DNA of 64,000 nt from Yponomeuta sedellus (GCA_934045075.1 OW203751.1:9371321-9435320); one strand, 5' to 3'; positions 40,308 through 50,976 are shown, counted from the first letter of the stretch. Program-made: numbers and translations. Notes: generated by a model not told the origin, from the sequence alone.

Positions 40308-40440
40308 TTAAAAACCTATTTAGAGGCTAAAAATTTCACCCATGCCGGGATTCGAACCCGCAACCTCTAGCACGGATAGCCATAGGTCGTGGGTTCGAAT
40401 CCCGGCCTGAGTGGAACTTTTAGCCTCTAAATAGGTTTTT
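40308..40440. mobile_element. tRNA-type SINE head-to-head palindrome
   Basis: A reversed 3' half (AACCTATTTAGAGGCTAAAA ... GGGATTCGAACCCGC) meets a plus half (GGGTTCGAATCCCGG ... TTTTAGCCTCTAAATAGG). It forms a ~130-bp hairpin. Confidence 0.65.
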
Positions 40441-40844
40441 GAACTAAAACTTTCATAAGCACAACACACTGTAGACTTTTAGTCCGGATCTACTTACGTG
40501 TGTTGTTATATCGGAAGAGTCCGACCGGGTTTCGCTCCGATTCGCAGAGCTTAATCATGGTGAGCAGAGACGGAGCTCGCGTCGTCGGTTGCTCGTCTCA
40601 CACATCTAAATAGGTTTCTCTCTCAACCTCTAAATAGGTTTTTAAAATTTGCTATGGAGTTAGCTGTGGACACCCTGGATTAACTCATAGGTACCGTTTT
40701 ACTGCGGGAAAATATCTTATTCCTATGGGAATATCTAAACCGCGAGTAACACAGCGGGGCACAGCTAGTTTCCCATAAATGTAACGACAAATTAACATCT
40801 GATCTTATATCCTAATACTATCCTAAAAACATGGCAGAAGTAAC

Positions 40845-41034
40845 ATTTACATACAGGCACATACATTGCTTCTGGCCCCACACTAGGATACCCTGTGTCG
40901 TGGGAACCAGAAACAACGACATCACAAACATGTAAACATCCAAGACCCGAGGTTTTTTTTTTGTTCCCAGCGGGGATTCGAACCCGGGACCTCTTGCTTG
41001 GTAGGTAGATGTGCTACCGCTACGCCACAGAGGT
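40845..41034 (-). mobile_element. Second tRNA-headed SINE family (Gly-like head)
   Basis: Minus strand: ACCTCTGTGGCGTAGCGGTA (box A), GAGGTCCCGGGTTCGAATCC (box B), then a body with GTCTTGGATGTTTACATG and a tail GGGGCCAGAAGCAATGTATG. The head resembles tRNA-Gly; without a proper acceptor stem it is a SINE. Confidence 0.72.
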
Positions 41035-41097
41035 CGTCCTGTAAAACCTGTCAGTCCCTTTCATTTCTAAGCGAGATGGTAATTAAATGGTGATGGT

Positions 41098-41369
41098 TTT
41101 GCCTGCACCATCCCGGACGTAGCCCCCGTGGATGTGACCAAGTCCGGGTTGGCTCCGGCTGTCATGTAATGGCAGTCGTTAAGCCATGATAGCTGCCTTG
41201 TGGGTGGCTCAATAACTTCTGACAGTAAAGCCCGCCACTGTCTTACAATCCTCCACCAACCCGGACTTGGCCACCCTTGTGGAGTAGGTATTGCCTAACC
41301 TTCCTGCGATGCAGAAAGAGACCCGTGCCCCAGCAGTAGGGACATACAAGGGTTGACATCGATATCGAT
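41098..41369 (+). mobile_element. 5S-SINE body with rearranged 5' part
   Basis: CCGGCTGTCATGTAATGGCA to GGGTTGACATCGATATCGAT. The preceding 50 bp contain scrambled pieces of the same family. Confidence 0.62.
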
Positions 41370-41469
41370 GGTAATCGTATGTTTAGTATTTTCTAAGGTT
41401 AACACGAGCACTAGACATAATTAAAAATAATGTAAATTAAATGTAAAATATAAATTAAAAATAATAAAA

Positions 41470-41975
41470 GTAATGCAATTTGCTTAAGTCAGATGTCGCT
41501 GCCTGTACGTAATACAGAGAATAGTGTAAAGAGGTTCGAAATTTCACTGATGCCGTGAGTCGCCCATTGGCTCAATTGGTAGAGCGCTGGTACGGATAGC
41601 CAGAGGTTGCGGGTTCGAATCCCGGCATGGGTGAAAAAAATTTTAGCCTCTAAATAGGTTTTTAAATTTGTTCCTTAGCACGGGTTAGTGCATTAAAAAT
41701 AAAAATAGTATAATCATGTGGGTACAGTGATATCGTTCCGATGTTAAACCTAACTGCAAAGTAGGTAGTCGGGGCTGTAAGTGATGCAATTTGCTTAAGC
41801 CAGATGTCGCTGCCTGTACGTAATACAGAGAATAGTGTAAAGAGGTTCGAAATTTCACTGATGCCGTGAGTCGCCCATTGGCTCAATTGGTAGAGCGCTG
41901 GTACGGATAGCCAGAGGTTGCGGGTTCGAATCCCGGCGTGAGTGAAAATATTTTTAGCCTCTAAATAGGTTTTTA
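41470..41975 (+). mobile_element. tRNA-type SINE, two tandem 311-bp units
   Basis: ATGCAATTTGCTTAAG recurs at 41473 and 41784. Each unit has a tRNA-like head (GGCTCAATTGGTAGAGCG box A, GGTTCGAATCC box B) and the tail TTTTTAGCCTCTAAATAGG. The stem CTGGY/RCCAG brackets a 7-nt loop. This is not a functional tRNA gene. Confidence 0.75.
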
Positions 41976-42157
41976 AATAATTAAAAATGATTATCGTCCG
42001 TATTACACTCGTTTTTTCATTTTTACAGTTTTCCGACGTTTCGGCACTTTTTCACGTGCCGTGGTCTCGGGTGACTGAGGTGACAGGCATCTATTTGAAA
42101 GCATTAACTGTTAGTTTATACCCTTTTGTATTTTTTGCCGAGGGACACATATATTTA

Positions 42158-42344
42158 TCTATAATATAAAAATGAATCGCTGAATGTGTTGGTAAGCGCA
42201 AATCTCGAGAGCAGCGGAACCGATTACACTAATTCTTTTTTTAGAATATTCCTTGAAGTACTAGGATGGTTCTTACGGAGAGAAATATAAAAAAAAATTA
42301 AAGAATATACTTTTGGGCGGTACGAAGTTCGCTGGGTCAGCTAG
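42158..42344 (+). mobile_element. Helitron-like element
   Basis: TCTATAATATAAAAATGAAT at the start and GCTGGGTCAGCTAG at the end, flanked by A and T. This is one of the most complete copies. Confidence 0.65.
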
Positions 42345-42690
42345 TATGTGATAAAAAACAGTTTTAATCGTATGTTTGTTACAGCTTAAAAACTTTAACG
42401 TACATCATCACACACGAGACAAAACCGTCAGCAAAGTCCTTGCCGAGTCTTACAGCTAATATTGACGCGGTATCAGGAAGCGAATACATAATAGACTTGG
42501 CGGTTTGAGGTGACCCTGTTGTCTTTTAAACTAAAGGGGTTCGCCTTCGATTCGACCGGACAAATCGTCCGTGACCGTGGAACGAGGTAGGTAGGATATT
42601 CTTTGAAAATAAGTTATCTGAACGTGAAGGTAAAGGTGATATTTCTGCCAAAGCAGCGGTCGGCAACGCGGTCCCGTGAATGTTTCGTTA
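42345..42690. other. Unassigned DNA between Helitron-like copies
   Basis: Nothing recognised. Confidence 0.4.
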
Positions 42691-42691
42691 A

Positions 42692-43046
42692 TCTATCTAT
42701 AATACAAAAATGAATCGGTGAATGTGAGAACCATCCTCGTACTTCAAGGAATATTCTAAAACAAGAATTAGCGAAATCGGTTAAGCTGCTCTCGAGATTT
42801 GCGCTTACCAACACATTCGGGGATTCATTTTTATATAATAGACTAGGTGACCCAGTGAACTTCTTACCGCCTAACAATCGGTTCTTTATTTTTTATTTTT
42901 ATTTTTTTTTATTTTTCTCTCCGTAAGAACCATCCTCGTACTTCAAGGAATATTCTAAAAAAAGAATGAGCGGAAACGGTTCAGCTGCTCTCGAGTTTTG
43001 CGCTTACTAAAACATTCAGCGATTCATTTTTATATTATAGATTTAT
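42692..43046 (-). mobile_element. Composite of two Helitron-like copies plus an inverted stub
   Basis: A 36-bp plus-strand 5' end (42692-42727) abuts a minus copy (to ~42842), followed by a second minus copy starting near CTAGGTGACCCAGTG (42844-43046). The rearrangement suggests end-joining of family members. Confidence 0.55.
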
Positions 43047-43317
43047 AAAGCAATTATCTGCGCATGTATGTTTTATTATGCTATTTTCTGCATCACCCTT
43101 TCTTTCTTGGAACATAACTCCTTCCTTGTTCCTGACAATGAGACCTTGACTTGTCACGAGTCATTGAACGATGACAAACCGATGATTAATAAGTTTAAAG
43201 CTGCCTGATGTACCGCTAGAGGTACCTTTGTGTCAGTGAATCTAGAATTGAAAATACAGATGGTCTATAGTGGTCAGCGGCCGCAAATTTACGGAATGGC
43301 GGCTGAGATCAGAAAGA

Positions 43318-43735
43318 AGTGGCCAAAAACAGTTTCAAAGTGGCGGCCAAGAACAGTCACAAAGTGGCGGCCAAGAAGAGTAACAAAGATGCGGCCAAGA
43401 TCAGTAACAAAGTGGCGGCTAAGGACAGCTACAAAGTGGCGGCCAAGAACAGTAACAAAGTGGCGGCCAAGAACAATAACAAAGATGAGGCCTAGAACAG
43501 TAATTAAGTAGCGGCCAAGAACAGTAACAAAGTGGCGGCCAAGAACAATAACAAAGATGAGGCCTAGAACAGTAATTAAGTAGCGGCCAAGAACAGTAAC
43601 AAAGTGGCGGCCAAGAACAATAACAAAGATGAGGCCTAGAACTGTAACAAAGTGGTGACCGTGAACAATAACGAAGCGGCTGCGGAGATCAGTAACAAAG
43701 TGACAGCCAAGAACAGTTACAAAGTGGGGCCTAGA
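43318..43735 (+). repeat. 24-bp minisatellite
   Basis: GTGGCGGCCAAGAACAGTAA plus CAAA repeats about 17 times with point changes (AGATGAGGCCTAG variants). Part reads as an 8-residue repeat (KWRPRTVT), which simply follows from 24 being divisible by three; a stop ends it. Confidence 0.85.
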
Positions 43736-43996
43736 ACCGGTCGGCGATCATTCTATAGACCAACAGCCCTATAGTCGGACGATGTGGTAAGGCGCCTGTT
43801 TCATGAAACTACAATTCGTAGACTATTATAACAATTTGATGTACATTGTGTAGCAGTGTCTCACTGCATGTTAATCCGTGGGTTGGTCGACTGCAATGTA
43901 CATCTAATTGTCACTGATAACCGTGAATATTGGGAAGAGCGGGTGATCGTGCTCTTCCACTATAAAGGGGAATTTCCCACCAGGCAGATCGTGTGC

Positions 43997-44323
43997 GAAT
44001 CGCTCGTAGCCCCGGCTGCCTCAGTGATCTTAAACGATCACGAAGGTTAAGCAACACAGGGTGCGTTCAGTGCATGGATGGGTTATGACTAACGCTAGTG
44101 GCATTTTTCCAAGCAGTTCCGTGCTGCGTAAAGCACGTTAAGCAGTTGGTACCGGCTGCCTTCGATAGATGGCAGTCGTTAAGCCAAGCCTTAGAGTGGC
44201 TTGAAAACTTCTGAGAGGAAGATCAGCCACTAGTCTTGCAAGCCTCCACAAATCCGGACTTGGCCCCCCATCCAATACCTTCTTCAGGGAAGACACCCGT
44301 GCCCCTCGGTGGGGGCTAAATGG
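43997..44323 (+). mobile_element. 5S-headed SINE, second head subfamily
   Basis: The head CTCGTAGCCCCGGCTGCCTC, CGATCACGAAGGTTAAGCAA and GTGCATGGATGGG is closer to 5S rRNA than the first subfamily. The body is the same family in a divergent form (CTTGAAAACTTCTGAGAG, CTTCAGGGAAGACACC). Confidence 0.72.
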
Positions 44324-45099
44324 GACGGCCGGTCCAGCTGTTGTTAGTCGGACGTTATATTTATATATGTCATGAAAAAAACTTTGCTTGCGCGATGCAG
44401 CAATGTTGGAGTTTATAGTACGCGCGCAGAGTTGACGTGTCCTCGCCACACGCCGCTTTAAGAAACGGCCTTCTGGTCAGCAAGGCTGTCGATGAGTGGT
44501 GAAAGACGGCGACGGATGGCGTGATGGGGCTATACCCAGCGGTGGGCAGAGGTGGGCTGATTAGGATGGCGATGACTGGATTTCTTGGGTACCTAATGTG
44601 TTTTTACGTACTACCTGCTACTACAAAACGTAGCGGTAAATAGTTAGCACAGGTCTTAAGTATGTTAATTTAAGCGCAAGGCGTGGGACGATGTTTCTGT
44701 TATATGCTGTGTATCAGATGAATATTCCCGTTTGGTAAACAAAATATGCTATGCAAGCCTATGTGATCTTATCTCATCTTATCTAAGTTTATGTTTTGTT
44801 TTAATTCTCCAGTTTTAGTTCTGACGAGGCTTATTGTGAATAAATTTTATTTTAATATGTTGACATTTGTGTTTTTTTTTATTTTATTGTTACAATTATT
44901 TAAATGACCTTAGGTATAACATTTTGCAATAATTATACTTATCTAATTATGTTTAGTTAATTTTAATATTCTTAAACGCTCATATTTTTATTTTTATTCA
45001 AATTTCTTAACTGTTATTTTTGCGTTTTTATTATTTCACGTCAATTAAATGTAATGATTTCTTATTAATTGACTTTGTAATTGGTAATCATCTTATAAT
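44324..45099. other. Unassigned DNA left of the gypsy element
   Basis: Contains a short LINE-like tail at 44500-44575 (CCCAGCGGTGGGCAGAGG) and a stretch at 44790-44880 shared with 7380-7440; otherwise AT-rich and empty. Confidence 0.45.
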
Positions 45100-45184
45100 C
45101 GACTTTTTAATGTCTGATTTGATTAACTAATATCTTAATTATGTATTTTTATATTCTTTGTAATGCACTAACACGTGCTAAGGA
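45100..45184 (-). mobile_element. tRNA-type SINE, 3' part, cut by the gypsy element
   Basis: TAATGCACTAACACGTGCTA then AGGA at the LTR border. Continues at 52294. Confidence 0.8.
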
Positions 45185-45447
45185 TGGAACGTTTTATAAC
45201 TTTAATAATTAATAAATAAACTCTGGAATGACTTCAGGTGTGATTTTATTTGTAGATTAAGTAACTTTAAAACAGAAAACTGATAAAAACGGAAAAGCAG
45301 GTAAAAAGTCAGATCTGGTCAAAGGGTAAAGTAGTAGTGTGAAAAATGAGGGAAATCGAAGAATGAGTGACATACATAATTTAAATATTTGAAAATGATA
45401 GATGGAAAAAGAAATAAAAATGGTGTAAAGAGGTTTGCACCGTTACA
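45185..45447 (-). repeat. 3' LTR of the gypsy element
   Basis: A 263-bp LTR identical by eye to the one at 52031-52293. The sequence just inside it is not a clean polypurine tract (element orientation ends CCCCCGGGTAG), which is unusual for a priming site. Confidence 0.93.
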
Positions 45448-46516
45448 CTACCCGGGGGCAACCGGTAAAAAAAAATATTTTTTTTAAATATATTTATTTA
45501 AAAAATATATTTAAAAAAAATTTTTTTTTATAAAAAAATTGTCAAGTAAAATTATTTAATTTAAAATTTAAAGTCGAGAATCCAAAGTAAGGTCGATGAA
45601 GGTCGGGGATGTGGGATGGTAAGTAAATAAAGTTATACTTAAATATTAAAATAAAATATAAAAGATGGGCGATGAAAAAAATTTAGAGTGTGTGGAGTGA
45701 TATTTACAATGAATATTTACATTAGGCAGTTCCACTTTTATTCATCACCTATCATTCATCCCTAGCATGCATCATCTAGCATTGTCTTCATCTAAAGTGA
45801 AGGTGAAGACGTTCATTCAGTATAGACAAAATCTATTTTTATTAAATTAGATTTATCCAGAAACTGGCCTAAATTAGTAATAGGCTTATTTAGCCAGTTA
45901 CCACCCGCTGGTATTCGGTAGTGGTAAGGCCTATTTATTGAGTCACAATCCGCTCTATGAAAGTTATTTACATTTTAACAATATTTATAATATTGGGTAC
46001 ATAGTACCCGACGGGGTAGAATCCGTCGTAGTAGTGCTCTCAAGAGCTTTGGTGGGATAAACACCGTAACGCGTTTAATTAGATAACGCGATTGATAAAT
46101 AAATTAGTTGACCTAGGCTTATTTAACGTGTTGTCGCCGCACCTGATTGAAAGTTTGGATGTTCTAAAAAAAATGGTTAGTAAATGTCCAGGAGGATAGT
46201 GGTGTAAGTGTGCTTAGTAAGCACTAAAGGATAGGTAGGTAAGTTAAAAAGGTGCTCTAAGTTTATGTTAGAGATACACCTGGTAAGTAAAATTAAATAG
46301 AAGATTGAATAAATAAATAGACTTTGGTATGCAAATGAGTCCGAATAGGTGATGTAGTGTATATAAAAAAATTAAAACTAAAAAGGTAGCGTTTATAGCC
46401 GTTAAGGTAGTTAATAAAATAAATAAATGAAGGTGTATATATTTTACAAGTATTTACAATTTAATATAAACGAGGAATCGTATTTAAGGGTCGTATAGGG
46501 GTTTATTCTCTAAGTC
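45448..46516. other. Non-coding 3' region of the gypsy element
   Basis: AT-rich, without an open frame of note. It includes an AT palindrome at about 45478-45532 (AAATATATTT on both arms between T and A runs) close to the 3' LTR. No envelope gene. Confidence 0.6.
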
Positions 46517-49500
46517 TTAGTGGGGTATAGGCTTGATGTCTTTAATATGCCATCGACCTAGAGGTTTATTAGAAAGGTCGATTAAGTCGTAAATAAGGGG
46601 TGATATTTTATTTTGTATAATACATTTTGTAAATTTCGAAGTTAATTTGGCAGTGAAATGCTTGTCTGAGGAGCTCAAGGGGTAGTTACGCTTCCAGACG
46701 ACATCTCCAGTATTAAATTCGAGGTCTAGATGGTGTTTATTATAGTATTTTGTATTAGCTTGATGCGCTTTAAAAATGCGATGTTGTACTTTCGAGAATA
46801 GGGGTCTTAAATGACCAATGTTTTCAGCGTACTCGTCGCGAGGGGCAAAGATTAGGTCGTCTGACAGGTCTTTGGAATCGTATGTTGTTCCGCAGGCTGG
46901 CAACTCGCGACCGAAGACTAAGTATGCTGGAGTAAATTTAGTGGTTTCATTTACTGCTGTATTGATAGCGAATTGTATTTTGTTTAAATTAACGTCCCAT
47001 GTGCGGTGGTCTTCGTCGACAAAACATGCGATTGCTGTAATTATCGTTTTATTGTATCTTTCGACCGTATTGACCTGGGGGCAATAGCGTGGTGTGTAGT
47101 GAATTTTAGGTATGTTGTAAAGTGTGAATAGGTCGTGTAGTTCCTGGCTTATCATCTGAGGGCCGTTGTCTAATATTATGGTTTCTGGTATGCCGTAGAC
47201 CATAAAGACAAGGTTCTCTAATATGTGCCTGATGATACCTGAAGTTGCTCGTTTAATTGGGAAGATTAAACAATATTTGGAAAAGCAACATGTTACGACA
47301 AATATGAATCTGTTAAGTTTACGGGTTATAGGTAAAGGGCCAATGAGATCGATAGATATGCATTGAAAAGGTCGAGAGCAAGTTTTAGGCTTGCCCATAA
47401 GGCCAATAGTTTTTTGGTTTTGATGTTTGTATGCAAGGCACGTATCGCATTTAGAAACGAAGGAGGCGATGTCTTTATACATGCCTGGCCAGAAATAGGA
47501 CTGTTTAATACGGTGATGAGTTTTAAGGGTACCGAAATGAGCGGCCGTGGGTGTGGAGTGGTTTTCTGTTATAATCGTATGGATAAGATCTTTGGGAATC
47601 ACTTGTTTCCAAGTAAATTCTGAGTTATATGGTGTATTAGAGCGTGTATATCTAAAGAGTTTATCGTCTTTAATCATGTAGTCAGGTGTGGAGGTTGGAT
47701 TAGTTTTACATTTAGTGAAGATATCGGTAAACCATTTGTCAGTGGTTTCTGTAGGGTTAAAGTTAATTATGTTAACAGGTATGGAACGGGATAAAATGTC
47801 GGGTACTACATGGTCTTTGCCTTGTTTATGTTTGATGTCGAAATTGAACATTGAAAGGCGGATACTCCAACGGGCTAGTCTACCTGTGGGATTATCCAAT
47901 TTTAGGAACCACTGGAGAGCTGCGTGATCAGTATAAATGGTAAATTTTTTGCCATTATCAAGGTAGCAACGCCAGTGTTCTAAGGCTGTAATTACACTTA
48001 GCAGTTCGCGTTCAGTGATAGAATAGTTTCTCTCTGCGCTTGATAAAGATTTGCTCATATAAGCTATAGGTTTTTCGACTCCGTCATAGGTTTGGGTAAG
48101 CATGGCTCCAAGGCCAAAGCTTGATGCATCACAGTGTACCTGGAATGGTTTATTGAAATCTGGGCAAGATAAAATAGGTGTGGAAACAAGAGCTTCTTTT
48201 ATTTTGTTAAAAGCCTTATCAGCTTCTTGTGTCCATTTGAAAGGAGGAGCTTTTTTGCTAGTAGAAGTAAGTTTGTTTAGTGGAGCTGTTAAGTTGCTGA
48301 GGTTTGGTACAAAGCGTCTATACCAGCTCACTGTACCTAGAAATTGTTTAACTTGTTTAGCAGTTACAGGTGTTTTAATATCTAATATTGCTTTCACTTT
48401 TTCAGGGTCAGTATGGAGACCTTTTTCATCAATAATATAACCCAGATATTTTAATTCTTTACGGAAGAAAGCGCATTTGGGATAATTTATAGTAATATTT
48501 GCCTGTATTAGTTTTTTATGGATTTTGTTGAGTAATTCTACGTGATGTTCGAATGTGGTAGTGGCTATGACAATATCGTCTAAGTAGCAGAATACAGAGT
48601 TATCGAAATCGGCCGAGAAAAGATTATCAATAAATCTTTGTTGGGTAGCGGGGGCGTTAGTGAGACCAAAGGGCATAACTTTAAATTGGTACATTCCACG
48701 ACCTGGAACGTGAAAAGCAGTTTTAGGTCTGTCATCAAGCTTGAGGGGAATCTCCCAGAAGGCTTTAGCGATATCAATGGATGATAAATATTTGGCATCA
48801 CGAAGGTTGTCAAGTATATCCGAAATAAAGGGAAGTTTATAAGCATCTTTTTTGGTAATTGAATTTAATTTTCGGCTGTCCACGCAAAAGCGCCATTTGC
48901 CATCTTTTTTTGGAGTAATTATGACTGGACTAAGCCAAGGGCTTTCGCAAGGTTCGATCACATCTAGTTTCAACATATCGTCAACTTCTTTGCAGAGAGC
49001 TTTCTGTTTTTCTGGTGAGAGTCGATAGCAGCGTTGACGAAGAGGGGGGTGATCACCTGTATCTATTTGGTGCTCTGCCATATGGGTTTTGCCTAGTGGT
49101 AATACTTCAGTGGATATGTTTTTGAATTTTGCCATGATTGCGTCTGCGGTAATTTGTTGACATTCTGAAAGGTTATTGTAGGAATGGATATGTTTGTTAT
49201 CGGTAGTGATATTAAATGATTTGTTAGTAGAAGAATTGAAGATTCTAATTTTGGAAAGGATATCTGGTCCTAGGTTAAATTGTTTCCAGAAGTCTATCCC
49301 TAGAATAAATGATTCAGTGATAGCTGGAATAACATGTGCTGTTATAAGTGAAAACTTGTTGTTGAAATTAATTGGTAGTGTTATCGTGCCGATGGAGCTA
49401 ATGGATTGGCCGTTTCCTACACTGGCTTTAATTATTTGTTGCTTGTCAATAGTATAGCCTAAGTTTAGGAGAGTTTTATGGGAGTTGTCGCCAAGTATGG

Positions 49501-49705
49501 TTAGTGAGCTACCGCTATCTAACAGGCCGTTTAAGGTTAATTGGTTTACCTGAACTTGAACATACGGGCGTTCCGTATCTATTTTGTTAGAGAATAAAGT
49601 AGAAATATTATAGGATTTGAAGAATATGGTAATGGTATGTAGCCATTCTTTCCAATCCGTTTCGTTAAAATTATTAGTAGGGTAAATACGATCCTCGTTA
49701 ATTAG
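46517..49705 (-). CDS. pol: Pol polyprotein: protease, RT, RNase H, integrase
   Basis: The frame is open for ~1062 codons from the frameshift site; the first in-frame Met is at 49135, but ~190 residues before it hold the aspartic protease (LLDSGSSLTILG, DSG at 49511-49519). Counting from that Met: RT with SIDIAKAFW (Asp121) and YLDD (184-187); RNase H with Asp336, Glu376 and Asp403; integrase with an H-H-C-C finger (His526/533, Cys563/566) and D596, D656, E692 at DD35E spacing. It makes and inserts the element's DNA copy. No stop or frameshift was found. The tail ends IKPIPH, with no envelope frame after it. Confidence 0.95.
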   Translation of the reverse strand, partial: LINEDRIYPTNNFNETDWKEWLHTITIFFKSYNISTLFSNKIDTERPYVQVQVNQLTLNGLLDSGSSLTILGDNSHKTLLNLGYTIDKQQIIKASVGNGQSISSIGTITLPINFNNKFSLITAHVIPAITESFILGIDFWKQFNLGPDILSKIRIFNSSTNKSFNITTDNKHIHSYNNLSECQQITADAIMAKFKNISTEVLPLGKTHMAEHQIDTGDHPPLRQRCYRLSPEKQKALCKEVDDMLKLDVIEPCESPWLSPVIITPKKDGKWRFCVDSRKLNSITKKDAYKLPFISDILDNLRDAKYLSSIDIAKAFWEIPLKLDDRPKTAFHVPGRGMYQFKVMPFGLTNAPATQQRFIDNLFSADFDNSVFCYLDDIVIATTTFEHHVELLNKIHKKLIQANITINYPKCAFFRKELKYLGYIIDEKGLHTDPEKVKAILDIKTPVTAKQVKQFLGTVSWYRRFVPNLSNLTAPLNKLTSTSKKAPPFKWTQEADKAFNKIKEALVSTPILSCPDFNKPFQVHCDASSFGLGAMLTQTYDGVEKPIAYMSKSLSSAERNYSITERELLSVITALEHWRCYLDNGKKFTIYTDHAALQWFLKLDNPTGRLARWSIRLSMFNFDIKHKQGKDHVVPDILSRSIPVNIINFNPTETTDKWFTDIFTKCKTNPTSTPDYMIKDDKLFRYTRSNTPYNSEFTWKQVIPKDLIHTIITENHSTPTAAHFGTLKTHHRIKQSYFWPGMYKDIASFVSKCDTCLAYKHQNQKTIGLMGKPKTCSRPFQCISIDLIGPLPITRKLNRFIFVVTCCFSKYCLIFPIKRATSGIIRHILENLVFMVYGIPETIILDNGPQMISQELHDLFTLYNIPKIHYTPRYCPQVNTVERYNKTIITAIACFVDEDHRTWDVNLNKIQFAINTAVNETTKFTPAYLVFGRELPACGTTYDSKDLSDDLIFAPRDEYAENIGHLRPLFSKVQHRIFKAHQANTKYYNKHHLDLEFNTGDVVWKRNYPLSSSDKHFTAKLTSKFTKCIIQNKISPLIYDLIDLSNKPLGRWHIKDIKPIPH

Positions 49706-50976
49706 TTTTTTGGAACATTACAATTAGGGCAATGAGTAAATTTTACGTCAGGTCTGCCACAACGGTAACAGACTAAGCGTGTACTAGTACAGTCGCGTAG
49801 TAAATGTGTATCGACTCGACATCTTGGGCAAGTAAATATAGTTTGCCGCGAGTCAGAAGGTTTTTTAATAGTATGTACGGATAAGTTTTTATTGTTAAAT
49901 GGGTATTCGGGAATGTTTGGAATGTACCTATTTGGTTGTGGCTTAGCATGGGTGGACTCCGCTGTTTGAGTAGCTGGATTGGATATTTCCAAGCAACTTT
50001 CTGTCCATTTGCATGCTTCTAGCAAAGAATTTATAGAGTTTAAATCACTGGGTGATAAGCGCTGTGCGTATTCGTGTCTTAAATTTCGGCGAATGGTATT
50101 AATTTTTTCTTTCTCTGACGGGGGGTCGTATAATTTTGAAAATAGTGATTGTATAGCTGTGAAGTATTGAATCACACGTTCATTTGGTTTTTGTATGCGT
50201 TCATCAATAATCTTCTTTAACTTGTAGTCGTGGTCGACTATTTCAAAATCAGTTACTAGTGCTGTTTTGAAAGATTGCCAATCACGTAATTGATCTTTTT
50301 TTGATGTAAACCAGTCTAAAGCTGTATGTTGTAAAATATCGAAAAGGTTAGTGTATAGTTTGGTGTGAGGTATATTTTTGATTTCTGCAAGTTCTTCAAT
50401 TTTTTTTATAAATTCTTTTGGGCAGCTATCTCCTTTAAATACATATTTTTTAAATTCGTTTCCTGTTCTGTTGTCCGAAATGTTAATTAATTTTTGGGTT
50501 AATGTTTCAAAATACACATTTGCTTGTAATTGGTTGTTAGTGGTTGGTGTGGTTATTGTGGAGTGGTATTGTGATGGGCCTGGGGTGTATTCTAATGTTG
50601 TGAAGTGTGTTTCGTGAGTTTTGAATTGTTCCCATAGTGCTTTGTATGTATCGAGTTCTTGTGTAGTGTTTTCGGTTGAGATAGATATGTGGGATAACCT
50701 TCCCTTAATATGTTGTAAATAAGGTTGAATTTTTTGTTTCCTACTCGGATATGCAGTTAGTAGAGTACTCACTAGGGTTAGAGATTTATTTATTTCCTCA
50801 AAATCAGTTTCTAGCTGGTATGGTGACGACTCTAGAATCGGGTGGGCTTCTGAATTATTTAACGCATCTATTAGGATAACGCGTAGGTTATCTGCTGTTT
50901 CAGTTGAAGGGATTGTGACTCCTCGAATTCGCAGTTCATAAAGGACTTCGGGTTTATTCAAGAGGGAAACGTCCAT
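49702..50976 (-). CDS. gag: Gag polyprotein of the gypsy element
   Basis: A 424-residue open frame in the upstream position of the element. Near the C-terminus are two zinc-knuckle-like modules: CPRC-x4-H-x4-C (about residues 383-396), a standard CCHC spacing, and C-x2-C-x9-C-x2-C (about 403-419), a variant in which the usual His/Cys order is replaced. They would bind the element's RNA during particle assembly. The N-terminal part is the expected capsid region but shows no motif I can name. The stop TAA at 49702-49704 follows a frameshift heptamer directly. Confidence 0.9.
   Translation of the reverse strand: MDVSLLNKPEVLYELRIRGVTIPSTETADNLRVILIDALNNSEAHPILESSPYQLETDFEEINKSLTLVSTLLTAYPSRKQKIQPYLQHIKGRLSHISISTENTTQELDTYKALWEQFKTHETHFTTLEYTPGPSQYHSTITTPTTNNQLQANVYFETLTQKLINISDNRTGNEFKKYVFKGDSCPKEFIKKIEELAEIKNIPHTKLYTNLFDILQHTALDWFTSKKDQLRDWQSFKTALVTDFEIVDHDYKLKKIIDERIQKPNERVIQYFTAIQSLFSKLYDPPSEKEKINTIRRNLRHEYAQRLSPSDLNSINSLLEACKWTESCLEISNPATQTAESTHAKPQPNRYIPNIPEYPFNNKNLSVHTIKKPSDSRQTIFTCPRCRVDTHLLRDCTSTRLVCYRCGRPDVKFTHCPNCNVPKN
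49705..49711 (-). promoter_or_regulatory. Likely -1 ribosomal frameshift site A AAA AAC
   Basis: The last gag codons read CCA AAA AAC TAA, so the classic slippery heptamer A AAA AAC lies in the zero frame right before the stop. A -1 slip continues CTA ATT AAC GAG directly into the uninterrupted protease-pol frame. No downstream pseudoknot was assessed. Confidence 0.82.

Noticed and set aside
41560..41640. tRNA gene
   Set aside because: A and B boxes and an anticodon-like arm are present, but the unit is repeated many times with SINE flanks and tails and the arms mispair.
43230..43511. Repetitive KWRPRTVT protein
   Set aside because: The frame follows from the 24-bp minisatellite period and ends at a chance stop; no start context or conserved flank.
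45448..46516. Envelope gene of the gypsy element
   Set aside because: No open frame, signal peptide or membrane span was seen between pol and the 3' LTR.
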